The translations under genes were made by a program, and so were the position numbers. The notes under the pieces are model-generated. The model ran no database searches. It saw nothing but the letters and a program-made list of their open reading frames with translations, and had not been told where the DNA came from. A stretch of DNA of 10,134 bases from Bacteroidota bacterium (GTDB lineage Bacteria > Bacteroidota > Bacteroidia > B-17B0 > Aurantibacillaceae), in NCBI GenBank assembly GCA_025360565.1, contig JANYBY010000433.1, forward strand, positions 1 to 10,134, read 5' to 3'. How positions within the stretch are numbered: position 1 is the stretch's first letter; each line of letters starts with the position of its first letter. Of this stretch, positions 1-7,969 are shown piece by piece.

Positions 1-49
1 GAAAGCAGATATACGAAATTTTTTAAATAATGTTCCCGACGGCAGTTAT
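1..49. repeat. Edge arm of a 49-bp inverted repeat
   Basis: Bases 1-49 match the reverse complement of 540-588 at 48 of 49 positions; the only mismatch is base 40 (C) against 549. Similarity stops sharply at base 50, while the other side is cut by the window edge, so the true repeat may be longer. In the peptidase frame this arm encodes residues 1295-1310 (NNCRREHYLKNFVYLL), which do not look like the family. It is probably a misplaced copy. Confidence 0.9.
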
Positions 50-3000
50 TATCTTTCATAAATGCAACCAGTTTTAAATATGGATGCACATTCGCATCGG
101 CATAATAACCGAGGTCAAGCACATCTAAGCTATCTTCACTAAACGCGGCTAGGGTATCAATTTGTCCGTTGCTTCTTATCCCAACAACTTTTAGCAACGT
201 GGTATCACCGGCAAGTGCATCTACACTTTTTACACGCCAGTGTAAACTATTCCATTTAAAACTTGGGCCAATTATTTCAGAAGCAATGTATCCTTGATTC
301 CAGTGCGTTTCAATACTATCGTTCAAAATAATGGTAGATACAGAATTGGTACCAATAACCTCGTGCGCCGGATTAAGCGAATTCTTTTTTCCGAAAATAA
401 TGTATGGTACTGTATCGGGCGTTGAAGTGATCTTTACAGAACCAATACTTTGAAACGCTTGCACAAGGCCGGGAGTGCTTGTATAAGTCGTTATTCTGGC
501 GTTACTGTCGTTTGCAAAGCCAGTTGTATAACCAAGTACATAACTGCCATCGGGAACATTATTTAAAAAATTTCGTATATCTGCTTTCCAATCGCCATTT
601 GGCGTTCCGCAGCCGTATTTTCCAAAATCGTATGAATGTAATACCTGATTGGGGCTGCAAATACAATTGTTATATGCGCCAGGCCCAATTATGGGGCTTG
701 AAAGATTTGGCGCGGCACCACTTACGTAATCAAAAAACGCGAAGTTCCATCCGCCCGGCGCACAGCTCCAGTTGGTCATGGTAATATTATTGTAAAAATA
801 ACTGATGTTGGTTGGGTAAATATTTGGGTAAATGGCATTGCGGCAAGAAATGCTTGTTTTATTATTTTCGAAAATAAATTTCCGCAGATCTTTTTTGTAA
901 CTCACAAATTGATAAGCATCACTTTTAAACTGATTAAAATGCGCTTGTCCCCAACCGCGTTTACCGGTTATCATTTGAAAAGAGGTTTCTTTCCACAGAT
1001 AAGCGGTGGCTGGCGAAACACTGTCGCGACTAACACGCCAAAAATAAACAATGCTGTCTTTGTTTATTGGCAAGGTTACATTCCATTCAATTACACCGCC
1101 TTTACTTGTAATTGCAGTGCTTAATAGGGGCGAAGTAAATTTATCGCAGGTATCTAACTGAAATTTGTAAGTGTTTAAAGGTGCGAACGGATCGGTTGTA
1201 CTCGCTTTTAAAGTGATGGTATTTGTTTTGGGAACAATGGCATATTTATATGGATACACCGGAAGAATATCGCCGCCCGGAATAAATACATCTACTGTGC
1301 CAATGGTGTTGTTATTTGTTTCAAAACATTCCGAAACTTCGCTGTAAAAATCAACAAAAACCTTAAAGCGGTTTAAACCAATTCCCCTGTTAAAATCAAT
1401 AGATTTATAAAATAAAATACTGTCTTTAAAATACGGACCCAATTTTTTTACAAACACGATATCGGTATCACCATTGGCAAAATAACGCACAACTTTAATA
1501 ATGATGGAATGACTTTTGGCGCTTCCTAAATTAAGTAGGTTAATTCTTACGCCGATGGAATCGGTATACTTTTTGAGATCAAAACTCACATCGCTGTTCT
1601 TTAAAACATAATCGGGGCAAGGCCCGTTAGAGATCTTTAAAGAAGGATCGCCATGTAAGGTCATTTCCATTGCGGTAAAGCGGTTCATAGAATCGGGAAC
1701 AGCAGAATTTTGAATGCAAGCCTCCTTAATAATATCGCCTATACCTTTATTGTAACGCGTTACACCCAACGCACGGTAAAATAAACTTGTGTAATTATTT
1801 AGGTTACTCACAAAACCCAGCGAAGTGGTTGCTAAAAAACCAATGCTGCCTCTTTGATTTGAGAAAACAAATTTTTCGCTTACCGAAAGGGTATTAGGAA
1901 TATGTATGTTGCCCGAAAAACAGGAGTTGGCAACCACAAAAGGGTATTTACCCTGGTTGTCAAATTTTTCGGGATCGTCAATAGCCGCGTCAAATCCTTG
2001 TTGCGAGCCATGCCCAAAAAAAGTCATTAAGGCCGCGCCGTGGCTGATGGTATTTTTTATACTGTCGGTAATTTGAAGCTGTATGGGCGCTGTTGTATTT
2101 TTTTTGAATGTGAGTACCTGCGCGCCGAATAAAGTATCTTTAATAGTTTGTTCCCAAGTACTCATGTAATAAGATAATTGGGTGATCAGGGCATCGTCAT
2201 TACCTCCCACAAAATGTACCACTTTCTTTTTCCATTCAGCCGGCCCGGTACTTTCGTGCTGAACAACTTTATCTAAATAATTTGTAACATCCGAATTTGT
2301 AAGAGCGGCAAGTCTGCCAATAGGTATTTCGGGCGCAAAGGCATTGTTGTTGGTAGCGCTGAGTGCGCTTGTTAATAAATTATCGCTGCTTGGATAACCC
2401 ATGGTTGGAACAAGATTAAGGGGTTGAAGATTGGGGTATGGATAAAGATCCGGAATGCCAATTGCTTTACCGATAAGTAAAACATATTGAGGTGCAACGG
2501 GTAAACTGTCTTTTAAAAAACGCGCGAAGTTGCGAATGGCAACAGGATGTTTTGCAATGCCCCAGGCAAACTGGTCGTACAATTCATCAATATCCGCGTT
2601 TGTAACATTGTAAGCGCCGCCTGAAATGGATTGGCGATAATTTTTATACGCATCCGCACCCGATTTAAGGGCTTTGTTGTAAATGATAACAAATGGTTTT
2701 GTGGCGGCGGGATTTCTAAAATCGGTAAAGTTACCGGTTTGATTTACGGGTGTTAATACCGAAACATTTATAGTTTGTGTTTCGGCAGCGAGATAACAAA
2801 TTTTTCTGGCACCGCTGTTTGGTATGATGGCCCTAAGCATGGGTGCCGAAATTTTTGTTGTTATTTTTTTATCGTTTGTTATATCGTAAAGTAAAACAGC
2901 GCTTGCACCTGCTAAGTTAAAATTAGAAAAATTAAAAAAAGATTTTGTACCACCGTTAATATCGTCCACCTGTAACTGAAAAGAGGATTGGTTGTTTAAA

Positions 3001-3932
3001 TTTAAATTGTGCGGATAAGTAAAATTGATATAATTTAAAAATGTAACGGTATTATAGGTAGCGAAGGAGGGGTTAGCAACAGATGTAACACTGATGTTAG
3101 TGCTGTTGTTTGTATTTTGAACATTAAATGTAAAAGTTTGTCTTACCGCTTCAAACCCATCGGAGAGAACATTTCCCAAAACTATATTGGTTGCAAACTG
3201 ATCGGTGTATGAGGTTTGTGTTTCATGATCGGGTGAAATGGGTGCCTTTGTGGCTCCTGAAAAATTATGAGAAACATAGCAGGGCAACGCTGCTCCGGTA
3301 AAGGGATTTAAATTTGTAAAATTTGTTGAAACGGCCGAGCCCATTACAAAATACTCACCGTAACCCTCGCCTTTTGTATAACGCGGATCACTTTCACCTT
3401 CAGCATAGTGTGCCATTGGCTGATAATCGGATCTTAAGGCATGTATTTTTTCTGAATAAAAATAGTTAGCTGAGGGATACAAAGCTGCGTTGGTATCGGT
3501 TTCCAAAATAAAGCGTTTATTGTTTACCGAAGAGTTTGATGTTAAGAAGGCGTTAATAGTATCGTTAAATAAACCCAGATATGGATTGGGCAAATAACTT
3601 ATACCTGTGTAAATGCTCGAATCTATTTCGCGCATGGAAGGATTAGCGTAAAACTCTATATAATCTCCCGGATCAAGGGTATTGTCGCCCTCGCCGTTCA
3701 CAAAAATAGATTGTTCCTTGCCTTTAAAAAATAGCTGAAAATTTTTGGGATTGACCTTTGTAACGTCGTAATAGTTGGCAAGCGTGCTGTAGTTAATTCT
3801 GAAAATGCCCTCTTTAAAAACTTTGATCTTGTTATATTTCTGAGAGTAATTTACCCAGGTGTTTCCGTAAAATTGAGCTTTGGCTGAAACAGCAATTAAA
3901 AAAAAAATACCTATGGCAATTAATTTTCTCAC
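1..3932 (-). CDS. porU2: Secreted C25 (gingipain-type) cysteine peptidase, putative T9SS sortase PorU2, C-terminus cut by window edge
   Basis: This is an open frame of 1310 codons running off the left edge, read by translating the minus strand. It starts at GTG (3932), overlapping the TGA of the upstream porV-like gene as GTGA; no in-frame ATG lies between that GTG and the preceding in-frame stop. Residues 1-19 form a signal peptide ending AKA before Gln. Residues about 411-765 are a Peptidase_C25 domain: FFGHGSQ holds catalytic His641 and VVANSCFSG holds catalytic Cys671, and the domain closes with HGDPSLKI. Residues about 772-882 look like a beta-sandwich (CARDB/Ig-like), about 885-1000 FN3-like, and about 1055-1185 resemble an ILEI/FAM3-type domain (GGWNFAFFDY, then FLNNVPDGSY). 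C25 enzymes cleave proteins; PorU-type members remove the C-terminal T9SS signal at the cell surface. Its length and the PorV-like partner fit PorU2 better than PorU. Residues 1295-1310 are probably artefactual because they fall in an inverted copy. The family is certain; the sortase role is inferred. Confidence 0.85.
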   Translation of the reverse strand, partial: MRKLIAIGIFFLIAVSAKAQFYGNTWVNYSQKYNKIKVFKEGIFRINYSTLANYYDVTKVNPKNFQLFFKGKEQSIFVNGEGDNTLDPGDYIEFYANPSMREIDSSIYTGISYLPNPYLGLFNDTINAFLTSNSSVNNKRFILETDTNAALYPSANYFYSEKIHALRSDYQPMAHYAEGESDPRYTKGEGYGEYFVMGSAVSTNFTNLNPFTGAALPCYVSHNFSGATKAPISPDHETQTSYTDQFATNIVLGNVLSDGFEAVRQTFTFNVQNTNNSTNISVTSVANPSFATYNTVTFLNYINFTYPHNLNLNNQSSFQLQVDDINGGTKSFFNFSNFNLAGASAVLLYDITNDKKITTKISAPMLRAIIPNSGARKICYLAAETQTINVSVLTPVNQTGNFTDFRNPAATKPFVIIYNKALKSGADAYKNYRQSISGGAYNVTNADIDELYDQFAWGIAKHPVAIRNFARFLKDSLPVAPQYVLLIGKAIGIPDLYPYPNLQPLNLVPTMGYPSSDNLLTSALSATNNNAFAPEIPIGRLAALTNSDVTNYLDKVVQHESTGPAEWKKKVVHFVGGNDDALITQLSYYMSTWEQTIKDTLFGAQVLTFKKNTTAPIQLQITDSIKNTISHGAALMTFFGHGSQQGFDAAIDDPEKFDNQGKYPFVVANSCFSGNIHIPNTLSVSEKFVFSNQRGSIGFLATTSLGFVSNLNNYTSLFYRALGVTRYNKGIGDIIKEACIQNSAVPDSMNRFTAMEMTLHGDPSLKISNGPCPDYVLKNSDVSFDLKKYTDSIGVRINLLNLGSAKSHSIIIKVVRYFANGDTDIVFVKKLGPYFKDSILFYKSIDFNRGIGLNRFKVFVDFYSEVSECFETNNNTIGTVDVFIPGGDILPVYPYKYAIVPKTNTITLKASTTDPFAPLNTYKFQLDTCDKFTSPLLSTAITSKGGVIEWNVTLPINKDSIVYFWRVSRDSVSPATAYLWKETSFQMITGKRGWGQAHFNQFKSDAYQFVSYKKDLRKFIFENNKTSISCRNAIYPNIYPTNISYFYNNITMTNWSCAPGGWNFAFFDYVSGAAPNLSSPIIGPGAYNNCICSPNQVLHSYDFGKYGCGTPNGDWKADIRNFLNNVPDGSYVLGYTTGFANDSNARITTYTSTPGLVQAFQSIGSVKITSTPDTVPYIIFGKKNSLNPAHEVIGTNSVSTIILNDSIETHWNQGYIASEIIGPSFKWNSLHWRVKSVDALAGDTTLLKVVGIRSNGQIDTLAAFSEDSLDVLDLGYYADANVHPYLKLVAFMKDNNCRREHYLKNFVYLL
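540..588. repeat. Inner arm of the 49-bp inverted repeat, native copy
   Basis: This is the partner of bases 1-49. In the peptidase frame it encodes residues 1115-1131, containing FLNNVPDGSY, which fits the surrounding ILEI-like domain. It is therefore most likely the original sequence from which the edge arm was copied. Confidence 0.9.
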
Positions 3933-5014
3933 TTGTTCATCTTCTTATTGAAATCAATTTTAAGGGAAAAAATATTTGAATAAATTGCGATTGACCTGTC
4001 GCCAATATCGGTTAAAGCGTAATCCAGAGTGAAAATTTTATATTTTATGCCTACTCCAAAGTTTGGTTGATAGGTGGTAATGTAACCTGTTGCTTTATCG
4101 TTCAGTTGTTTTTGAATATTGCCAAGGCCACCGCGTAAAAATACAAAGCCTTTAAAGCCTATCTCCGCGCCAAAGGCAGGCTCTAAGCTCCATAAATTTG
4201 TTTTAATAACGGTGTTACGTTTACCGTCGAATGTATTAATAAAATTAACTTCGCCTAAAACCGAAAAGCGGTCTTTCCAGAATAAAAATTTACGTGCTGC
4301 ACCCAAAATTAATTTCGGCGCGGTTATTTCTAAGGAGGAACTGGGCACTTCGTTACCTGTTTGAATTAAGGTGGCTATATCTTTATCGCTCAAATTAAAA
4401 CTCCACGCGTTAAAAGTTCCGCTCACATCGCGTGCCATTGCGGCAAATTTCCATTTTTTGTAATTGTACATCGCTCCTGCATCCAGGCCAAAGCCCCAGG
4501 CCCCGCCAAACTCGCCCAGCTTACGGCGAATAATTTTAAAATTCCCACCAAGATCAAGGCCTTTTAATTTAGGGATCTTTCGCGCGTAACTTATCAGCAT
4601 TGCAAAATCAACCGCGTTAAAAGATTTTATTCTGTTATAATCAATATTGCCATTGGCATCCTGCAGATCAAGTGTATTTGGAATATTATCAACCCCAAAA
4701 CGAAGAATGGAAATACCGGCAACGCTGTTAGAGTCAATTCTTTTTGAAACACCAATGTAATCATATTTGGCAATGCCCGCAAAGTACTCGGCGTGCATTA
4801 ATCCTACTTCAAGGTCATTTTTTTGTTTTAATAAACCTGCGGGATTCCAATAACCCGAATTTACACCTTCAACAGAAGCAACGTTTGCATTGCCCATTCC
4901 TAAGGCTCGGGCGCCAACACCAATGCTTAAAAACTCATTACTGTACTTACGCACCGCCTGAGCAACACCGCCCAATGAAATAGGAATAAAAATAATAATG
5001 AAAAGCTTACGCAT
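3929..5014 (-). CDS. porV2: PorV/PorQ-family outer membrane beta-barrel protein, putative T9SS PorV2
   Basis: This 361-residue protein is close to the usual PorV length. Residues 1-20 are a signal peptide (hydrophobic core IIIFIPISLGG, cut after AQA). The hallmark of the PorV/FadL-like group follows: IGVGARALGMGNANVAS at about residues 31-47, then GYWNPAGL. The rest is alternating hydrophobic and polar strands with many aromatic residues, as expected for an outer membrane barrel. In T9SS, PorV collects cargo after translocation and delivers it to the PorU sortase. Its stop overlaps the start of the C25 peptidase gene by four bases (GTGA), so the two are probably translationally coupled. It follows the SGNH gene after 41 bases. 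Family assignment is firm; PorV2 rather than housekeeping PorV is inferred from the partner. A housekeeping porU/porV set would be expected elsewhere in the genome. Confidence 0.85.
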   Translation of the reverse strand: MRKLFIIIFIPISLGGVAQAVRKYSNEFLSIGVGARALGMGNANVASVEGVNSGYWNPAGLLKQKNDLEVGLMHAEYFAGIAKYDYIGVSKRIDSNSVAGISILRFGVDNIPNTLDLQDANGNIDYNRIKSFNAVDFAMLISYARKIPKLKGLDLGGNFKIIRRKLGEFGGAWGFGLDAGAMYNYKKWKFAAMARDVSGTFNAWSFNLSDKDIATLIQTGNEVPSSSLEITAPKLILGAARKFLFWKDRFSVLGEVNFINTFDGKRNTVIKTNLWSLEPAFGAEIGFKGFVFLRGGLGNIQKQLNDKATGYITTYQPNFGVGIKYKIFTLDYALTDIGDRSIAIYSNIFSLKIDFNKKMNK

Positions 5015-5055
5015 ACTGAAGTAATAAAGTTAAGTTAAAAAAACGGGTTTTACCA

Positions 5056-6000
5056 CTATTTTAACGTATTTCCCCCAATTTTATTGTTGAAAACCCCGCT
5101 AAAATACAGAGTATATTTTGTGGCTCCGAAATAGTTCATATGGTAATGGTCAATGAACAGGTTTCTATTGTTGCAAAAGGGCAGCGAGGAGAGATCGAAA
5201 TAACGAATTTGATTAGTAATTGCAATGTTGTTGAGCTGTGAAATAATTTGTTCTTTATTCAAAAGATCCACCTTTCCTCCTGCAAAAATAGGCGATGTAA
5301 CAAGTGTTAAGCGCGTTTTATTTTTTTTGCAGAGTTGAATAATGGAGTCAAGGTAACTTCTTTCATCAATATTAAAATAAGTATAATAAGCCACTACAGG
5401 TACAAATTTTAAATTGGGCCTTAACACCTCTTTTAAATAACCTTTGTAATATAAACTGTCGGTTTTATTGGGAATATTGAACCAGCCATGCAAACTTGTA
5501 CTTAAATTTTTGAACCCTGTAAATGGAAAAGAATAATAAGGATTCAAATAAAAGCGTTGCATGCGGGAATCTATTTTGCAAAAGTTCTCACGCAAAGTTA
5601 CGTTTGAAAGAAAAGGGAAATAATTATTGAACTCTTTTACCTCGGTACTTTTATATTTTAAAAAATGATAATCTAATTCGTAAAATAAATGTTCGGGAGC
5701 CTTGCTGTTAAGCAAGTATCCCTTTAATGCGGCAAAAGCAACTTGGGGCGTGGCACCTTGCAAGCTCAGGTTAAATGAATTTGTGTGGGTAAGACTGTCG
5801 AAAATTTTCGGGTTATAATGCATCTCCACTCTTGAAGAGCCGAGAAACAAAACGTTGTAATTATTTTTTTCTAAAAAAGCGGTTTTGTATTTAGCGTAAT
5901 ACCCTTCTGTTTGCATCAATAAACCTTTATAATGCAAATAGCGTAACAAGTATAAAAAACCTGTTAGTACAACAAAATATATGATCGCCTTTTTAATCAA
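5056..6000 (-). CDS. Membrane-anchored SGNH-hydrolase-like protein (DltD/AlgJ type), acyl-transfer partner of the adjacent MBOAT
   Basis: This 314-residue protein has one N-terminal membrane segment (about residues 5-24, AIIYFVVLTGFLYLLRYL) that would anchor a periplasmic domain. NVLFLGSSRVEMHYNP (about residues 49-64) is SGNH block I, with Ser56 as the likely nucleophile. FIDHYHMNYFGA near the end supplies the Asp284-x-x-His287 pair of block V. Asn and Gly of the middle blocks are less clear; NLSLQGATPQ (about residues 77-86) is a candidate. The start overlaps the stop of the MBOAT gene by four bases (ATGA, 6000-5997). In alginate, cellulose and teichoic acid systems, such proteins work with an MBOAT to move acyl groups onto an exported polymer. 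That role is inferred here; the polymer is unknown. A free-standing esterase is the alternative. Confidence 0.75.
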   Translation of the reverse strand: MIKKAIIYFVVLTGFLYLLRYLHYKGLLMQTEGYYAKYKTAFLEKNNYNVLFLGSSRVEMHYNPKIFDSLTHTNSFNLSLQGATPQVAFAALKGYLLNSKAPEHLFYELDYHFLKYKSTEVKEFNNYFPFLSNVTLRENFCKIDSRMQRFYLNPYYSFPFTGFKNLSTSLHGWFNIPNKTDSLYYKGYLKEVLRPNLKFVPVVAYYTYFNIDERSYLDSIIQLCKKNKTRLTLVTSPIFAGGKVDLLNKEQIISQLNNIAITNQIRYFDLSSLPFCNNRNLFIDHYHMNYFGATKYTLYFSGVFNNKIGGNTLK

Positions 6001-7403
6001 AACTGAAAATAAATAAATGTGTTGGCCGAAAAATTTCCTAAAATAAAAATCAAAAGAATGAATGCGATATAACTTACCGGTTTTAAAATAGTATAACTTG
6101 TTTTGTGTTTATTGATGAACGCGAACTCTTCGTTGAGCTCTTTTAAAGCTAAAAGCAAAATTGAAAATGCGATCACCGCGAAATAAAATTTATCCTGATA
6201 ATTTGAAATGTTGCTGAACGAAAAATAACCTGGCTCCCATGAAAAAATATGGGAGTAGATCGTTCTCAGATCCAAAACGCTATTTGCCCTAAAAGCGATC
6301 AGACTTAAGGTATGAAAGGCTATAAGGTATAGCCAGCCTATTATAGCGGGGGCTTTGAAAGTTGGAAATTTTTTATGCACTAAGATCTCAATCAAATACA
6401 CCGTGCCGTGCATTGCTCCCCAAATAACAAATGTAAAATTGGCGCCATGCCATAAACCGCTGATCAAAAAGACTAAAAAAATATTTAAAAGCCAACGCTT
6501 TGTACTTACTTTATTGCCACCCAAACCTATATACAAATAATCGCGGAACCAAGTAGTAATGGTTATGTGATTGCGCTGCCAGAATTCGCGCAGCGAGCGG
6601 GAGAGGAGGGGACGCCGCCAATTTAAACTCAAATTAATATTAAATAATTTTGCCACCCCGGTAGCAATATCGCTGTAGCCGCTCAGGTCGCAATACACCT
6701 GGATCACAAATAAAAATCCGCCAAGCAAAAGTTCGGCTCCGCTGAACGCGTTTACATTATTAAAAATGGGCGTAACAATTAAATTTAAATTATCGGCAAT
6801 TACCAGTTTTTTAAAATAGCCCCAAATGGATAAGGTTGCAAAACTTTGCCAGTCGATATTTTTTAATCGGGTAATTAATTTAAATTGGGGCATCAGATCC
6901 ATATACCTTACCACAGGCCCTGCTACCATGTGCGGAAAAAAGGAAACGAACAAAAGGAAATCAAAGAGGGTGTCGTTTGGTTTGTATTTCCCCCTGTAAA
7001 CATCAATTGTATAACTCAAGGATTGAAAGGTGTAGAAGGAAAGCCCGGCAGGAATGATGAAATTATTTAAAATGGAATAGTTAAGATCTAAAATTTGGAC
7101 AGAGGAATTATAAAAGAAAATAAAATATTTAAAAATAAAAAGTACCCCGAGATTTGAAATGAGGCTTAAGGCCAGAAATGCTTTTTTTGACTTTTGGTTT
7201 TCGCCCTTTTGAATTTGTTTAGCGCACCAATAATCAAATGCCGATGTGCCAACTAATAATAATAAAAAGATGGGGTTGTAACTGTAATAAAAATAATAAG
7301 AAGCAAGCAGCAGAAAATAGTTACGGAACCTTGAGGGAATTGTCCAATACGTTAAAAAAACGACGGGCAAAAAGACAGTAAATATGAGGGTATTGAAAAG
7401 CAA
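5997..7403 (-). CDS. MBOAT-family O-acyltransferase (AlgI/PatA type)
   Basis: This 468-residue polytopic membrane protein has roughly 10-12 hydrophobic segments, a normal length for AlgI-like enzymes. Diagnostic motifs appear in order: PAGLSFYTFQSLSYTIDVYRG, SFFPHMVAGPVVR, QVYCDLSGYSDIA, REFWQRNHITITTWFRDYLY (His279), and SGLWHGANFTFVIWGAMHG with the catalytic His319 and the second conserved His332. MBOAT enzymes pass an acyl group, often acetyl, from the cytoplasmic side through the membrane to an exported glycan or to a periplasmic partner. The partner here is almost certainly the overlapping SGNH gene downstream (4-nt ATGA overlap). It lies 9 bases after the ribosome-rescue gene. Likely targets are surface polysaccharide or lipopolysaccharide, but no glycan genes are visible in the window to decide this. 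Confidence 0.9.
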   Translation of the reverse strand: MLFNTLIFTVFLPVVFLTYWTIPSRFRNYFLLLASYYFYYSYNPIFLLLLVGTSAFDYWCAKQIQKGENQKSKKAFLALSLISNLGVLFIFKYFIFFYNSSVQILDLNYSILNNFIIPAGLSFYTFQSLSYTIDVYRGKYKPNDTLFDFLLFVSFFPHMVAGPVVRYMDLMPQFKLITRLKNIDWQSFATLSIWGYFKKLVIADNLNLIVTPIFNNVNAFSGAELLLGGFLFVIQVYCDLSGYSDIATGVAKLFNINLSLNWRRPLLSRSLREFWQRNHITITTWFRDYLYIGLGGNKVSTKRWLLNIFLVFLISGLWHGANFTFVIWGAMHGTVYLIEILVHKKFPTFKAPAIIGWLYLIAFHTLSLIAFRANSVLDLRTIYSHIFSWEPGYFSFSNISNYQDKFYFAVIAFSILLLALKELNEEFAFINKHKTSYTILKPVSYIAFILLIFILGNFSANTFIYFQF

Positions 7404-7412
7404 AAATATAAA

Positions 7413-7820
7413 TTAAAATATCTTTTTACGTAATTGTTTCCGTTCGCTCAGCCTTTTTTTACCATCAGATTTTTTTAGTTTACTTGATTTAGAAGGTTTG
7501 GTGGCTAACCTTTTTTTAACCGGCTTCAATAATTTATTTAAAAGCACAAACAATTTTTTTATAGCCTCTTCTTTGTTTTGCAATTGTGTACGGTAAATAT
7601 TACTAACCAATTGGATGGTGTTATGATCTATAAAATTAGGATATTTTAAAAAGATGATCTTTTTCTGATCAGGCCTCAATACGCGCGAAGTATGAACGTT
7701 GAACTGCAACTCCACTTTGGTTTCCACTTTATTCACGTTTTGTCCGCCTTTTCCGCCCGAACGCGAGGTGTGAAATTTAATTTCTTTGGGAATGTCTTTT
7801 ATTTGATCTTCTGTTAACAT
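7413..7820 (-). CDS. arfB: ArfB/YaeJ-type alternative ribosome-rescue peptidyl-tRNA hydrolase
   Basis: This 135-residue protein matches the usual ArfB length of about 140. It carries the release-factor catalytic loop SGGKGGQNVNKVETKVEL at residues 21-38, with GGQ at 25-27. The codon-recognition domains of full release factors are absent. The C-terminal tail (about residues 97-135) is very rich in Lys and Arg; in ArfB this tail enters the empty mRNA channel of stalled ribosomes, after which GGQ hydrolyses the peptidyl-tRNA. It is a cytoplasmic enzyme. It is the first gene of the minus-strand cluster, 9 bases before the acyltransferase, and its link to the envelope genes is probably only shared transcription. 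The ATG at 7820 is the natural start because the conserved domain begins about 13 residues later. Confidence 0.92.
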   Translation of the reverse strand: MLTEDQIKDIPKEIKFHTSRSGGKGGQNVNKVETKVELQFNVHTSRVLRPDQKKIIFLKYPNFIDHNTIQLVSNIYRTQLQNKEEAIKKLFVLLNKLLKPVKKRLATKPSKSSKLKKSDGKKRLSERKQLRKKIF

Positions 7821-7843
7821 AATAGCATTAATAACATTTATGA

Positions 7844-7969
7844 AATTACGCTTTTTTTTCTAATGAAATATCTAAATTTAATGTACTGAGATCTATCGTA
7901 TTCATAATTATTATTTTACATGGGTTTTGCAAAGCGCAAAATATAAAGCAATGTAAACAGCGCTTTGAT
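7844..7969 (+). other. In-frame 5' extension of the amidase gene encoding a signal peptide, without an ATG
   Basis: The amidase frame stays open upstream of the ATG at 7970 as far as a TGA at 7841-7843. From CTG at 7886 it reads MRSIVFIIIILHGFCKA (if CTG is read as Met) followed by Gln, a textbook signal peptide with an Ala-Gln cleavage site. No ATG, GTG or TTG lies in this frame here. An ATG at 7840 opens MKLRFFF and stops after a run of eight T (7852-7859); one T fewer would join it in frame to the signal peptide. Two more small stop/start overlaps occur: TAATG at 7861-7865 and CTGA at 7886-7889. Either CTG is the start, or the T run has changed length, or there is a sequencing error. Confidence 0.65.

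Noticed and set aside
50..539. The inverted repeats could flank an invertible (phase-variable) DNA segment within the peptidase gene.
   Set aside because: The edge arm breaks the expected protein pattern, has no recombinase gene nearby in the window, and starts exactly at the window boundary. A fold-back artefact explains this more simply.
479..784. Plus-strand open frame of 101 codons opposite the peptidase gene.
   Set aside because: It lies entirely opposite a well-supported coding region, has no recognisable domain, and its composition is that of an antisense shadow.
7846..7905. Minus-strand 19-codon frame (MNTIDLSTLNLDISLEKKA) just upstream of arfB, a possible leader peptide.
   Set aside because: It is opposite the amidase signal-peptide coding region, has no regulatory codon pattern or attenuator hairpin, and short frames of this size are common by chance.
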